Shown here: positions 7,344 through 15,156 of the stretch, piece after piece
How the letters are laid out: each line of letters opens with the position of its first letter
Numbering within the stretch: the first letter of the stretch is position 1
Assembly: GCF_014652235.1 (NCBI RefSeq)
Contig: NZ_BMYK01000028.1
Location: forward strand, 1-64,000
DNA length: 64,000 nt
Source of the DNA: Pseudorhodoferax aquiterrae
GTDB taxonomy: Bacteria; Pseudomonadota; Gammaproteobacteria; Burkholderiales; Burkholderiaceae_C
Direction of reading: 5' to 3'
The notes under the pieces: generated by a model
Seen by the model: only the letters and a program-made list of their open reading frames with translations
Told to the model about the DNA's origin: nothing
The model's database searches: none
Program-made: the position numbers and the translations under genes

Positions 7344-8561
7344 ATGCCTCCCATCTCGCAGAAATTTGCGCTTTACAGCCATCCATCGGAGATGGAGCCG
7401 CTATTGCCCGGCGAGCACCGGCTGGGACCTTTGCTGGAGCAGGCGCATGACCTGATGCGCAGCGGCGGTCGCCTGGCGGGCATGTGCCAGCCCGAGGCCT
7501 TGCGCGGGCTGCGCAGCCAGTTGCGGGCCATGCATTCGTACTACAGCAACAAGATCGAAGGCCAGCATACCTTGCCGGCCGAGATCGAACAGGCACTGCG
7601 CAACGACTACGCCAGCGATGCGGACAAGGCGCGGCGCCAGCGGCTGGCCTTGGCCCATATGGCCACCGAAGCCAGCATGGAGGTGCATTTGCCGCAATGG
7701 GACTGGGCGGCGGTCTGGTCCCCTCGCATGCTGCAGGACATCCACCAGGATCTTTTCGCGCGCCTGCCCGCGGACGATCGACGCCTGTCGGCGCAGGAAG
7801 ATCCGCTGCATCCAGGCCAATTGCGCAGCCAGCAGGTCAGTGTGGGCCGGCATGCTGCACCCGATGCCGGCAAGCTGCCGGCGTTCCTGCAGCGCTGGAG
7901 CCAGTTCTACGCAAGCACCCGCCGCGGCGAACTGCAGGTGCTTGCCGCCGCGGCGTCGCACCAGCGGCTGGCCTGGATCCATCCCTTTCGCGATGGCAAT
8001 GGGCGTGTCGCACGGTTGCACACGCATCTGGTGCTGTCCCATCTGGGCCTGACGAATGGCACCTGGTCGCTGCTGCGCGGCTTTGCCCGTAGCCACGATG
8101 CCTACTACGCGCACCTGGCGGCGGCCGACGAAGCACGTGCCGGAGACCTCGATGGCCGTGGGAGCCGTACCGAGCGCGGGCTGGAACACTGGATCGCCTA
8201 CGTGCTGGGCTTGTGCCTGGACCAGGTCCAGTTCATGACCGAACTGCTCGCGCTGGAAGGCATGCGCGAGCGTATCGCGGCGTGCCTGGCCTATGAGGAA
8301 CAGGTCGTGCGCCAGGGTGTGCGGCACGAAGCCCTGCGCGCGCTGCACTACCTGTTTGCCACCCAGGGCGAATTGGAGCGCGCGGACTTCAAGGCCATGC
8401 TGGGCCTGGGCGACCGTCTGGCCACGGCCCAGGTCAGTGCCTTGCTCAAGCGCGGCCTGCTCGACAGCGATTCGCCCTACGGCCGCCTGCGCTTTGGCGT
8501 GCCGCAGCACGCACTGCGCTTCTACTTCCCCCGGCTATGGCCGGAGGCCGAGGTCCAGTAG
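7344..8561 (+). CDS. Fic-domain AMPylator with N-terminal inhibitory motif and C-terminal winged helix
   Basis: Protein of 405 residues. The catalytic Fic loop HPFRDGNGRVAR is intact at residues 213-224, so transfer of AMP (or another nucleotide) to a hydroxyl side chain is expected. An inhibitory helix motif S68-N-K-I-E72-G73 fits (S/T)xxxE(G/N) and lies before the Fic core, marking a class II self-inhibited enzyme; no separate antitoxin gene is seen. The last about 80 residues (ALRALHYLFATQGELERADFKAMLGL...) look like a winged helix. The 3' end overlaps waaA by 27 bp in convergent orientation. The target is unknown. Confidence 0.93.
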   Translation: MPPISQKFALYSHPSEMEPLLPGEHRLGPLLEQAHDLMRSGGRLAGMCQPEALRGLRSQLRAMHSYYSNKIEGQHTLPAEIEQALRNDYASDADKARRQRLALAHMATEASMEVHLPQWDWAAVWSPRMLQDIHQDLFARLPADDRRLSAQEDPLHPGQLRSQQVSVGRHAAPDAGKLPAFLQRWSQFYASTRRGELQVLAAAASHQRLAWIHPFRDGNGRVARLHTHLVLSHLGLTNGTWSLLRGFARSHDAYYAHLAAADEARAGDLDGRGSRTERGLEHWIAYVLGLCLDQVQFMTELLALEGMRERIAACLAYEEQVVRQGVRHEALRALHYLFATQGELERADFKAMLGLGDRLATAQVSALLKRGLLDSDSPYGRLRFGVPQHALRFYFPRLWPEAEVQ

Positions 8562-9806
8562 CGCGGCGATGGCCGCCGCCGTGCGCGCCGCCGCGCCGCG
8601 GTGGGCCGCCGCGAAGGCCAGGCTTGCGTCGCTGGCCTGCTGGCGTGCCGCAGGGTCCGCCGCCAGCCGCAGCACGGTCTGCACGGCCTGTGCAAGACCG
8701 TCCACACGCAAGGCCGCGCCCGCCTGCCCGGCCAGTTCCGCCGCCTCGGCGAAGTTGAAGGTGTGCGGCCCCATGAGCACCGGGCAGCCGCAGGCCGCGG
8801 CCTCGATCAGGTTCTGCCCGCCCAGGGGTTCGAAGCTGCCGCCCAGCAAGGCCATGTCGGCCAAGCCGTAGTACAACGCCATCTCGCCCAGCGAATCGCC
8901 GAGCCAGACCGCGCCCGCACCGGCCGGCGGCGCATCGCCCCAGCCGCTGCGCCGCGCCACGGCAAAGCCATGCGCACGCACCAGCTCGGCCACGGCATCG
9001 AAACGCTGCGGATGGCGCGGCACGATCAGCCATTGCACAGCCACGGCAGCCGCGGGGTCCGCCTGCAGCAATGTCAGCAAGGCGGCCTCCTCGCCCTCGC
9101 GCGAACTGGCGAACAGCACCACCGGCGTGCCCGCTGCGGCCCGCCATTGGCGTCCGCGCGCCAGTTGCGCCGCATCGGGCGTGGCATCGAACTTGAGGTT
9201 GCCGAACACGCCGGCCACCGGCGCACCGGCACTGCGCAGCCGCGCGGCATCGTCCTCGGTCTGCGCGTACGCGGCCGCGAGCGAGGCATAGGCCGGCGGC
9301 AACAGCGGCACGCGCTGCGCACCCTGCAGCGATTTTTCGGACAAGCGTGCATTGGCCAGCACCAGCGGCACGCCGGCCCGGCGGCAGCTTTCGATGAGCC
9401 AGGGCCAGATCTCGGTTTCCATGAGGATGCCGACACGCGGTTGGAATTGCGCCACGAAGCGCCCGGTCGCGCCCGGCGTGTCCCATGGCTGCCAAGCCTG
9501 CAGATCGCCTTCGCGCAGCAGCCGCGCGCCCTCGGCCCGGCCCGTGGCCGTGCCGTGCGTGAGCAAGAGGCGCATGCCGGGCAGGCGCTCGCGCAGCGCG
9601 GCCACGAGCACGGCGGCCGCGCGCGTCTCGCCCAACGAGACCGCATGCACCCAGACCCAGCCGCTGGACGGCGGCGGGGTGTAATGGCCAAAGCGCTCGG
9701 GCACATGCGCGCCGTAGCCGGGCTCGGCCACGGCACGGCGCGCGAGCTTGCGCCGCAGCAGAGGTTGGGCCAGCCAGGTCAGCCAGCCGTACAGGCGCAG
9801 CAGCAT
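8535..9806 (-). CDS. waaA: 3-deoxy-D-manno-octulosonic acid (Kdo) transferase
   Basis: GT30 glycosyltransferase of 423 residues that adds Kdo to lipid IVA at the inner membrane. It has an N-terminal membrane anchor (MLLRLYGWLTWLAQPLL), then WVHAVSLGETRAA, ILMETEIWPWLIE, ANARLSEKS, GNLKFD, PRHPQR and the GGSFEPLGGQNLIEAA donor-binding segment. Its ATG shares one base with the waaC stop (TGATG), so the two core genes are translationally coupled. Whether it adds one or two Kdo residues cannot be told from sequence. Confidence 0.96.
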   Translation of the reverse strand: MLLRLYGWLTWLAQPLLRRKLARRAVAEPGYGAHVPERFGHYTPPPSSGWVWVHAVSLGETRAAAVLVAALRERLPGMRLLLTHGTATGRAEGARLLREGDLQAWQPWDTPGATGRFVAQFQPRVGILMETEIWPWLIESCRRAGVPLVLANARLSEKSLQGAQRVPLLPPAYASLAAAYAQTEDDAARLRSAGAPVAGVFGNLKFDATPDAAQLARGRQWRAAAGTPVVLFASSREGEEAALLTLLQADPAAAVAVQWLIVPRHPQRFDAVAELVRAHGFAVARRSGWGDAPPAGAGAVWLGDSLGEMALYYGLADMALLGGSFEPLGGQNLIEAAACGCPVLMGPHTFNFAEAAELAGQAGAALRVDGLAQAVQTVLRLAADPAARQQASDASLAFAAAHRGAAARTAAAIAALLDLGLRP

Positions 9807-10789
9807 CAGGCGGGCACCGGCCGGGGCGCGACGGCCAGCACGCCCTGCCAGGCGGCCCAGACCTCGTCCACGCTGGGCGCACGTTCGCCGCCGACCGGCA
9901 CCTGGTGCGCATGGCCCACGGGGCCGGCACGCCAGGCGCGCGGATAGCTGAAGATCTGCACGTGCAGCAGGTCCAGCGCCACGGCCATGTGGCTCAGGCC
10001 GGAGTCCACGCCGATCACGCCCGTGGCCGCCGCCATTTCGCGCAGCACGCCGGCCAGCGACAGCCGCGGCCAGACGCGGGCCTTCGGGCCGATGGCCGTG
10101 GCCAGCGCGGTCGCCAGGCGCAGTTCGGCGTCCGAGGCATGCGGCAGCCAGACGGCGAAGCCATCGGCCGCCAGCCGCTGGCCGATCGCGGCCCAGTGCG
10201 CCTGCGGCCATTCGTTGTCGGGCCGTGTCGTGCCATGGGCCAGCACCACCGCGCGCACCGGTGCCGGGCGCTCCACGCGCAGCTGGTAGACGGGCGGCGT
10301 CTTCAGTTCATAGCCCAGCGCGCCGGCCGCCAGCACGCGGTAGCGCTGCACCGCGTGCACGCGCCGCGGCATGGGCACCAGGCGGTTGGCGAAGAAGCGC
10401 GTGGGCCACTCGTAGCCGCACTCCTCGCTGCGGTTGCCGTAGGTCGCGCGAAATCCCTGGGCCGAGATGCGGGCCTGGCGCGCCACCATGCCCGATTTGA
10501 TGAGGCCCTGGATGTCGAGCACCGCGTCGTATTCGACCGCCCGCAGCGCCGTGTAGAAGGCGCTGCGTTCGGCCCGCGTCGCGGCGTCCAGCCAGGACTT
10601 GCGCCAGCGCCGCCCGGCAAAGCGCAGCACGCGCTCCACGCCGACCACGCATTCCACAAGCGGCGCGAACGACTCCTCGACCACCCAGTCGATCCGCGCC
10701 TGCGGCAGCGCCGCGCGCAGGTCGCTCACGACCGGCATGGCCTGCACCACATCGCCCAGCGACGAGAGCTTGACGATCAGGATCCTCAT
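9806..10789 (-). CDS. waaC: Lipopolysaccharide heptosyltransferase I
   Basis: GT9 glycosyltransferase of 327 residues that adds the first L-glycero-D-manno-heptose to Kdo2-lipid A. The start MRILIVKLSSLGDVVQAMP is the classic N-terminus; LDIQGLIKSG, HGTTRPDNEWP and the donor-site segment GVDSGLSHMAVAL follow. The ATG at 10789 is preferred over an upstream ATG at 10825 because it gives this N-terminus. Its stop overlaps the waaA start. A palindromic repeat lies immediately upstream, between it and the phosphomannomutase gene. Confidence 0.95.
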   Translation of the reverse strand: MRILIVKLSSLGDVVQAMPVVSDLRAALPQARIDWVVEESFAPLVECVVGVERVLRFAGRRWRKSWLDAATRAERSAFYTALRAVEYDAVLDIQGLIKSGMVARQARISAQGFRATYGNRSEECGYEWPTRFFANRLVPMPRRVHAVQRYRVLAAGALGYELKTPPVYQLRVERPAPVRAVVLAHGTTRPDNEWPQAHWAAIGQRLAADGFAVWLPHASDAELRLATALATAIGPKARVWPRLSLAGVLREMAAATGVIGVDSGLSHMAVALDLLHVQIFSYPRAWRAGPVGHAHQVPVGGERAPSVDEVWAAWQGVLAVAPRPVPA

Positions 10790-10795
10790 GCAGTG

Positions 10796-11017
10796 AGAGC
10801 TTGTGAAGAAATCGCTTGAACTCACGCAAGACCCCGATGCACGTCAGTTCGACATTCACCGACCGCGCGCGGGGTCTTGCCCTTCGGGCCGGGGCGCCCA
10901 CAGGCGCCGGGCGGCGTTGCGCCGCTTGTCCGTATCTCGATACGGACCGCGCGACGCGCCTTGCCCGGCACCCGCGGACACCCCGTCGTGAGTCCAATCA
11001 ATTCCTTCACAAGCTCT
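10796..11017. repeat. 222-bp palindromic intergenic element, copy A
   Basis: Ends carry 30-bp inverted repeats (10797-10826 and 10987-11016; 26 of 30 match) of type GAGCTTGTGAAG. Inside, GCAAGACCCC (10826-10835) pairs with GGGGTCTTGC (10871-10880), followed by the core CCTTCGGGCCGGGGCGC and a perfect hairpin formed by GTCCGTATC and GATACGGAC. A second copy of nearly equal length lies at 30445-30667 with compensatory changes in the first stem. No ORF is carried, so it resembles a MITE- or BIME-like element. Confidence 0.8.
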
Positions 11018-11034
11018 GAAGCCGCTGCCTGCGC

Positions 11035-12432
11035 TCAATGCGCGGCCGCCTGGATCTGCGCGTCCGGCTTGACCGACCGCAGCAGCGCCATGAGCTGCGT
11101 CTGGATGCGTTCGAGCGCGGCCTCGGTGTGGCCCTCGAAGCGCAGCACCAGCACCGGCGTGGTGTTGGAGGCACGGATCAGGCCGAAGCCGTCCGGCCAG
11201 TCCACGCGCAGGCCGTCGATCGTGTTGACCGTCGCCGGTGCGTCGAACTTTGCCGCGGCCACCAATTGCGCGACCAGCGCATGCGGCTCGCCCTCGGCGC
11301 AGCCGACGTTGAGTTCGGGCGTGGAAAAGCTCGTCGGCAGCGCGTCGAGCACCGCACTCGCGTCGGGCGACCTGCTCAGGATCTCAAGCAGACGTGCGCC
11401 GGCGTAGGTACCGTCGTCGAAGCCGAACCAGCGTTCCTTGAAGAAGATGTGGCCGCTCATCTCGCCGCCAAGCGGCGCCTGGCCGCCCTCGGCTTCGATG
11501 GCCTTCATCTTGGCCTTGATCAGCGAGTGGCCGGTCTTGAACATCAGCGCCTTGCCGCCGGCGGCCTCGATGGCCGGAGCCAGCCGCTGGGAGCACTTGA
11601 CGTCGAACAGGATGGTGCCGCCCGGCACGCGCGTGAGCACATCCTGCGCGAACAAGGCCATCTGGCGGTCCGGGAAGATGTTGTTGCCCTCGCGCGTGAC
11701 GATGCCCAGGCGGTCGCCATCGCCGTCGAACGCCAGGCCCAGCTCGGCGCCCGTGGTCTTGAGCGCGGCGATCAGATCGTGCAGGTTCTCGGGCTTGCTC
11801 GGGTCCGGGTGGTGGTTGGGGAAGTTGCCGTCGACCTCGCTGAACAGCTCGGTCACCTCGCAGCCCAGCGCGCGGAAGATCTCCGGCGACGAGGCACCGG
11901 CGATGCCGTTGCCCGAATCCACGACGATCTTGAGCGGGCGCGCCAGCTTCACGTCGCCCACGATGCGCTCGCGGTAGGCCGGCAGCACATCGGCCTGGCG
12001 CACGCTGCCGCCGGGCACGAGCGACCAGTCCTCGGCTTCGATCATGCTGCGCAGGGCCTGGATCTCCTCGCCGTAGATGGCGCGGCCACCCATGATCATC
12101 TTGAAGCCGTTGTAGTCCTTGGGGTTGTGGCTGCCCGTGATCTGGATGCCGCTCTTGGCCAGCGTGTGGGCGGCGAAGTACAGGATGGGCGTGGTGACCA
12201 TGCCCACGTCGATGACCTCGACGCCCGCGGCCACGAGGCCGCGGATCAGCGCGGCCGACAGGCTGGGACCGGACAGGCGGCCGTCGCGGCCCACGGCCAC
12301 CGTGGTTTCGCCCTCGCGTCGGGCGATGGTGCCGAATGCGCGCCCCAGGCCTTCGGCCACGGCCTCGTTGAGCGTGGACGGCACGATGCCGCGGATGTCG
12401 TAGGCCTTGAAGATGGACGCGGAAACTTGCAT
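11035..12432 (-). CDS. Phosphomannomutase/phosphoglucomutase (AlgC/ManB type)
   Basis: Alpha-D-phosphohexomutase of 465 residues. The phosphoserine loop QITGSHNPKDYNG has its active Ser near residue 101, the metal loop is LAFDGDGDRLG, the sugar loop is GGEMSGHIFF, and the C-terminal phosphate loop includes RASNTTPVLVLRFEG. AGGAG lies in good position before the ATG. Such enzymes interconvert the 1- and 6-phosphates of mannose or glucose for LPS, exopolysaccharide and, through glucose-1-phosphate, glycogen. It sits between the LPS core genes and, beyond the accessory island, the glg locus. Confidence 0.93.
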   Translation of the reverse strand: MQVSASIFKAYDIRGIVPSTLNEAVAEGLGRAFGTIARREGETTVAVGRDGRLSGPSLSAALIRGLVAAGVEVIDVGMVTTPILYFAAHTLAKSGIQITGSHNPKDYNGFKMIMGGRAIYGEEIQALRSMIEAEDWSLVPGGSVRQADVLPAYRERIVGDVKLARPLKIVVDSGNGIAGASSPEIFRALGCEVTELFSEVDGNFPNHHPDPSKPENLHDLIAALKTTGAELGLAFDGDGDRLGIVTREGNNIFPDRQMALFAQDVLTRVPGGTILFDVKCSQRLAPAIEAAGGKALMFKTGHSLIKAKMKAIEAEGGQAPLGGEMSGHIFFKERWFGFDDGTYAGARLLEILSRSPDASAVLDALPTSFSTPELNVGCAEGEPHALVAQLVAAAKFDAPATVNTIDGLRVDWPDGFGLIRASNTTPVLVLRFEGHTEAALERIQTQLMALLRSVKPDAQIQAAAH

Positions 12433-12617
12433 GGAACTCCTGGGGAGGGTGGCTTGCGGTGCGGGCGATTATGGGGGAAACCCGAGGCATCTCGACCGCT
12501 TGTCGGCTACGTGAGACCGTGCCCTAAACAAATTCCGAACTCTTTGGATAACCGTGTTTGAGGGGCTGCTGCGCTGGGGCGTGGTGGTGAGCACGGGCTG
12601 TTATAGAGAGTATCGAC

Positions 12618-13013
12618 ATGGTTGCGATCGTTGCTGGGCAAGGACTGGGGCTGCTGAACACATCTGGGTCCTTGCTGGGCTCACAGGGGCAGATCGGTGT
12701 GGCTGGACAGGGAGGCTCTGGCGAGCGGGTGAGCGTGAACGCGTCCACCGGCAACCTGGTGGTGCAGCAGCAAGACGAGTGGTTGGTGGGTCGGGGCCCG
12801 GACACGGCAGTGCTGCGCACGTACAACAGTTTGGGCGGGGCCGATGCAGACAACGGCGACCAATGGCGGCTGGGACTATCGCGCAAGGTCACTTTGGCCA
12901 CGGGCACGCTGAACGCGGCCGGCAGCACGGCCAAGCGCATCGCCGAGGATGGCTCGGAGACCAGCGCTGCCAGCAGACCAGAGAGTGAAAGCGCATGCGC
13001 TTGGGGTCTATGA
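12618..13013 (+). pseudogene. RHS/YD-repeat protein, N-terminal remnant
   Basis: The first about 115 residues match the start of very large RHS-type proteins of Burkholderiales (MVAIVAGQGLGLLN, then VSVNASTGNLVVQQQDEWL and VLRTYNSLGGADADNGDQW). The frame then leaves the family near residue 118 and stops at 13013, where a full RHS protein would continue for more than a thousand residues. The YD-repeat core is missing. The next frame carries a toxin-like C-terminal tip, so an internal deletion appears to have joined the two ends out of frame. Confidence 0.75.
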
Positions 13014-13704
13014 CGCGGGTGTTGGTACTGCTGAATCGGCGGGCTACAGCTTTGGCTTGGTTGGCACGGCAGAGAGCCGCGCTGCTTGGGCCCTCAAGAC
13101 GGCCGAATCGGCTGTACAGGGAATCCGCCGCTTAGCAAGTGACCCGAGTGGAACGGTCTCGGGCTGGTGGGACAACCTGACCGGCGATGACCCGGTGGCC
13201 ATCCGACAAGCTACGGCACAAGGTGCTGGCATTGCGCTCGGGGTGGCTGGCGGCGCCGCGATGGGGCGGCTCGGCGGCGTGCGCTCAACTGGTCTTGGCT
13301 ATGACATCTCCAGGTGGGGAGAGTATGGGCTACCAAGCGATGGGTACTTTGTCCGAACTCTCACGCGAGAGCAGTACCTTGACCTCCAAGCTGGGCGGTC
13401 GTTCAGTTTTGGTGGAAAACCTGCTGATGGATATCCCGGTGGCATGGGCTTCATCGGCTCGGCAGAGGAAGTGCGAGGACTTACGACGGTACAGGGGTAT
13501 CGTGAGGGCTTGAAGCTCAGCTACGACCCGAAGTACGTGCTCGAATTCCAACTGTCTAATCCGGCGGGCCTGCAAAACGTCATTCGTGCTCCCTACGCAG
13601 AGTTCGTTCCTGGTGGAAAGACAGGGGCCGGGTTCAGTGAATGGAACTACCCTGGCATCAGTTCGAGCGAAATCGTTAATGGAAAAGTGAGGGTGTTGAA
13701 GTGA
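12949..13704 (+). CDS. RHS-type polymorphic toxin C-terminal tip (unclassified)
   Basis: Open frame of 251 residues in a different frame from the RHS N-terminus. From about residue 14 (KAHALGVYDAGVGTAESAGY) it reads as the pre-toxin and toxin end of an RHS protein: a linker (SGWWDNLTGDDPVAIRQATA), a Gly/Ala hydrophobic stretch, then a distinct domain (YFVRTLTREQYLDLQ, EFQLSNPAGLQNVIRAPYAEF, GGKTGAGFSEWNYPG). The toxin class is not recognised; an ADP-ribosyltransferase-like fold is only a guess. Lower GC than its neighbours suggests transfer. The stop overlaps the next start (TGATG), as expected of toxin-immunity pairs. No strong ribosome site precedes it, so expression is doubtful. Confidence 0.6.
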   Translation: MARRPALPADQRVKAHALGVYDAGVGTAESAGYSFGLVGTAESRAAWALKTAESAVQGIRRLASDPSGTVSGWWDNLTGDDPVAIRQATAQGAGIALGVAGGAAMGRLGGVRSTGLGYDISRWGEYGLPSDGYFVRTLTREQYLDLQAGRSFSFGGKPADGYPGGMGFIGSAEEVRGLTTVQGYREGLKLSYDPKYVLEFQLSNPAGLQNVIRAPYAEFVPGGKTGAGFSEWNYPGISSSEIVNGKVRVLK

Positions 13705-14009
13705 TGCAGGACGAGTACAGGTCGTTGGATGGCTCAACTGTTGCCTTCGACCTCGACGATGTGGTTCAGGTGGCAAAAGGCTACAGCCAACTCAAGAAGG
13801 GGTGGCACTCGTTTATCGTCTATGACGTGCCGACGCGCGCATTCATTGAACTTCGGAGTTCGCCGCCGGACTACAAGGGGAATTCTGCGGATGAAGTGGA
13901 AGAAGTGACGGAGCAGTATGTGTGCGCGACGCTCCTGATTGAGCCGTCCCGATTAAGCGCGCTGCGTGCGTCGCCACGCAAGTGGCAGTTGGTAAATCGA
14001 CGTGTTTGA
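13704..14009 (+). CDS. Putative immunity protein for the RHS tip
   Basis: Small protein of 101 residues with no recognised family, acidic in the middle (NSADEVEEVTEQYV) and without membrane segments or signal peptide. Its ATG shares one base with the toxin stop, giving tight coupling. Size, position and cytoplasmic character fit an immunity partner; this is a context inference. Base composition is lower in GC than flanking housekeeping genes, like the toxin tip. Confidence 0.5.
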   Translation: MQDEYRSLDGSTVAFDLDDVVQVAKGYSQLKKGWHSFIVYDVPTRAFIELRSSPPDYKGNSADEVEEVTEQYVCATLLIEPSRLSALRASPRKWQLVNRRV

Positions 14010-14106
14010 CAGCTTCCGGGGGCGTGTCCATGTCCTTTTTTTGCCGAAACCAAGAAATATCCGGTCCCCCGTTGGTGCACCTGGTGTCTGAATAGCCGCA
14101 GCAGGC

Positions 14107-14134
14107 GGTCAGTCCAGCCGGCGCTGGGCTGACC
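14107..14134. repeat. Strong REP-like hairpin
   Basis: GGTCAG(T)CCAGC and GCTGG(G)CTGACC pair with a 4-nt loop: 11 Watson-Crick pairs plus one T/G opposition. No T-run follows on either strand, so it is not a clear intrinsic terminator. It lies in the 196-bp gap between the convergent immunity and ORF6N genes, in which no other feature was recognised. Confidence 0.5.
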
Positions 14135-14205
14135 CGTAGGCGCACCTGCCCCAGCAGGTTGCCGCAGGGCCGGGGGAGCCCAATGGCATTAGACCTGCAA
14201 CGGGG

Positions 14206-14805
14206 TCAGGTCTTGCCTTTTGCCCTCGACGCCTTCTTGCCCTTGTCCTCGTGCGTCACGAACCCGATAGGCCGCTTGGGCGGCTCGGGCGGTGTCATGA
14301 GTTCGCGCAGCGCATCGAACACCTGGCGCAGCTGATTGCGCGTATTGCGGCTGAAGGTGTCGTGCTGCATGGCCAGGGCCTCGGTCTTGTCCTCCAGCTC
14401 GCCCAGCCGCTTGGCCAGGTCCTGGTGGGTGACGGCCAGTTCGCGCACGCGCACGAAGGTGCGCATGATCTCGATGTTGACGGCCACGGCACGCTCGCTG
14501 CCCAGCACCGAAGAGAGCATCGCCACGCCCTGCTCGGTGAAGGCATAGGGTGGCGTGCGCCGGCCGCCGCGGCCGGCGTTTGAGGTCACAGTTTGTGACC
14601 TCAAAGCGGCGAACTCTTCGGCGGACAGCTGGAACATGAAATCCCCCGGAAACCTCTGGGCGTTGCGCTTGACCGCCTGTACCAGCACCTTGGTCTGCAC
14701 GCCGTAGAGCAGCGCCAGGTGGGCGTCCAGCATCACCCGCAGATCGCGAATGACGACGATGCGCGGGGTTATGGCCTCCAGCGGCAGCAGTGGCTGCGTG
14801 CTCAT
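14206..14805 (-). CDS. ORF6N (KilA-N-type) domain protein
   Basis: Protein of 199 residues from the ATG at 14805. The N-terminal ORF6N DNA-binding domain (about residues 12-110) contains VVIRDLRVMLDAHLALLYGV, KRNAQRFPGDFMFQL and PPYAFTEQGVAMLSSVL. A coiled-coil-like region follows, then a Lys-rich tail. Such proteins are phage- and island-associated DNA binders. The start overlaps the stop of an upstream XRE-regulator remnant (ATGA), showing the two were once an operon. A 48-bp stretch of its coding start (14728-14775) is repeated exactly at 15006-15053. Confidence 0.85.
   Translation of the reverse strand: MSTQPLLPLEAITPRIVVIRDLRVMLDAHLALLYGVQTKVLVQAVKRNAQRFPGDFMFQLSAEEFAALRSQTVTSNAGRGGRRTPPYAFTEQGVAMLSSVLGSERAVAVNIEIMRTFVRVRELAVTHQDLAKRLGELEDKTEALAMQHDTFSRNTRNQLRQVFDALRELMTPPEPPKRPIGFVTHEDKGKKASRAKGKT
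14728..14775. repeat. 48-bp perfect direct repeat, first copy
   Basis: Identical to 15006-15053, 278 bp away. Here it encodes the native VVIRDLRVML part of the ORF6N domain. The second copy sits at the broken edge of the XRE remnant, so the sequence appears to have been copied there by recombination. Confidence 0.9.
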
Positions 14806-15005
14806 CGCGCGGCCGCCTCGGCCAGCACGGTCTGGATCATGCGTGCGACGAACTGCTGCTGGGACTTGGGCAACTGGGCCACGGCCTCGATGTGCTGTTG
14901 CCACTGCGGCGCCGGGCCGCGCTTGCCGCGTGCGGCCGGCTTGCTCTGGCCGAACAGCTCATCGAGCGAGACCGCCAGCGTGACGGCCACCGTGGGCAGC
15001 GCGGA
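14802..15005 (-). pseudogene. XRE-family regulator, C-terminal remnant
   Basis: The minus-strand frame ending at 14802 encodes TLAVSLDELFGQ, then a basic linker, then APQWQQHIEAVAQLPKSQQQ and a C-terminal Ala-rich tail. This is recognisable as the end of small XRE-type helix-turn-helix regulators, which also carry a dimerisation tail. The helix-turn-helix half is gone; upstream of 15005 the frame runs into a 48-bp duplicate of the ORF6N gene and then unrelated DNA. The stop overlaps the ORF6N start by ATGA. Confidence 0.65.
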
Positions 15006-15053
15006 CAGCATCACCCGCAGATCGCGAATGACGACGATGCGCGGGGTTATGGC
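15006..15053. repeat. 48-bp perfect direct repeat, second copy
   Basis: Exact copy of 14728-14775 in the same orientation, marking the recombination junction between the XRE remnant and foreign DNA. Confidence 0.9.
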
Positions 15054-15156
15054 GGCACCAGCAGCCCGCGCACGTTCCTCAGCCAGTTCAAGCGAGGCAT
15101 CGACGGCACCAGCGCGGGCGACACCAAGGCGAGCAATGGGTGGCCCGGAAACGTCT

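Noticed and set aside
7344-8561. Fic toxin with a separate antitoxin gene
   Set aside because: No small ORF fits upstream, and the inhibitory (S/T)xxxE(G/N) motif is inside the protein itself.
10796-11017. Simple intrinsic terminator of the mutase gene
   Set aside because: The structure spans 222 bp with terminal inverted repeats and recurs at 30445; no T-run follows, so a plain terminator does not explain it.
14728-15053. Attachment sites of an integrated element
   Set aside because: The 48-bp repeats are only 278 bp apart, lie inside coding sequence and have no integrase nearby.
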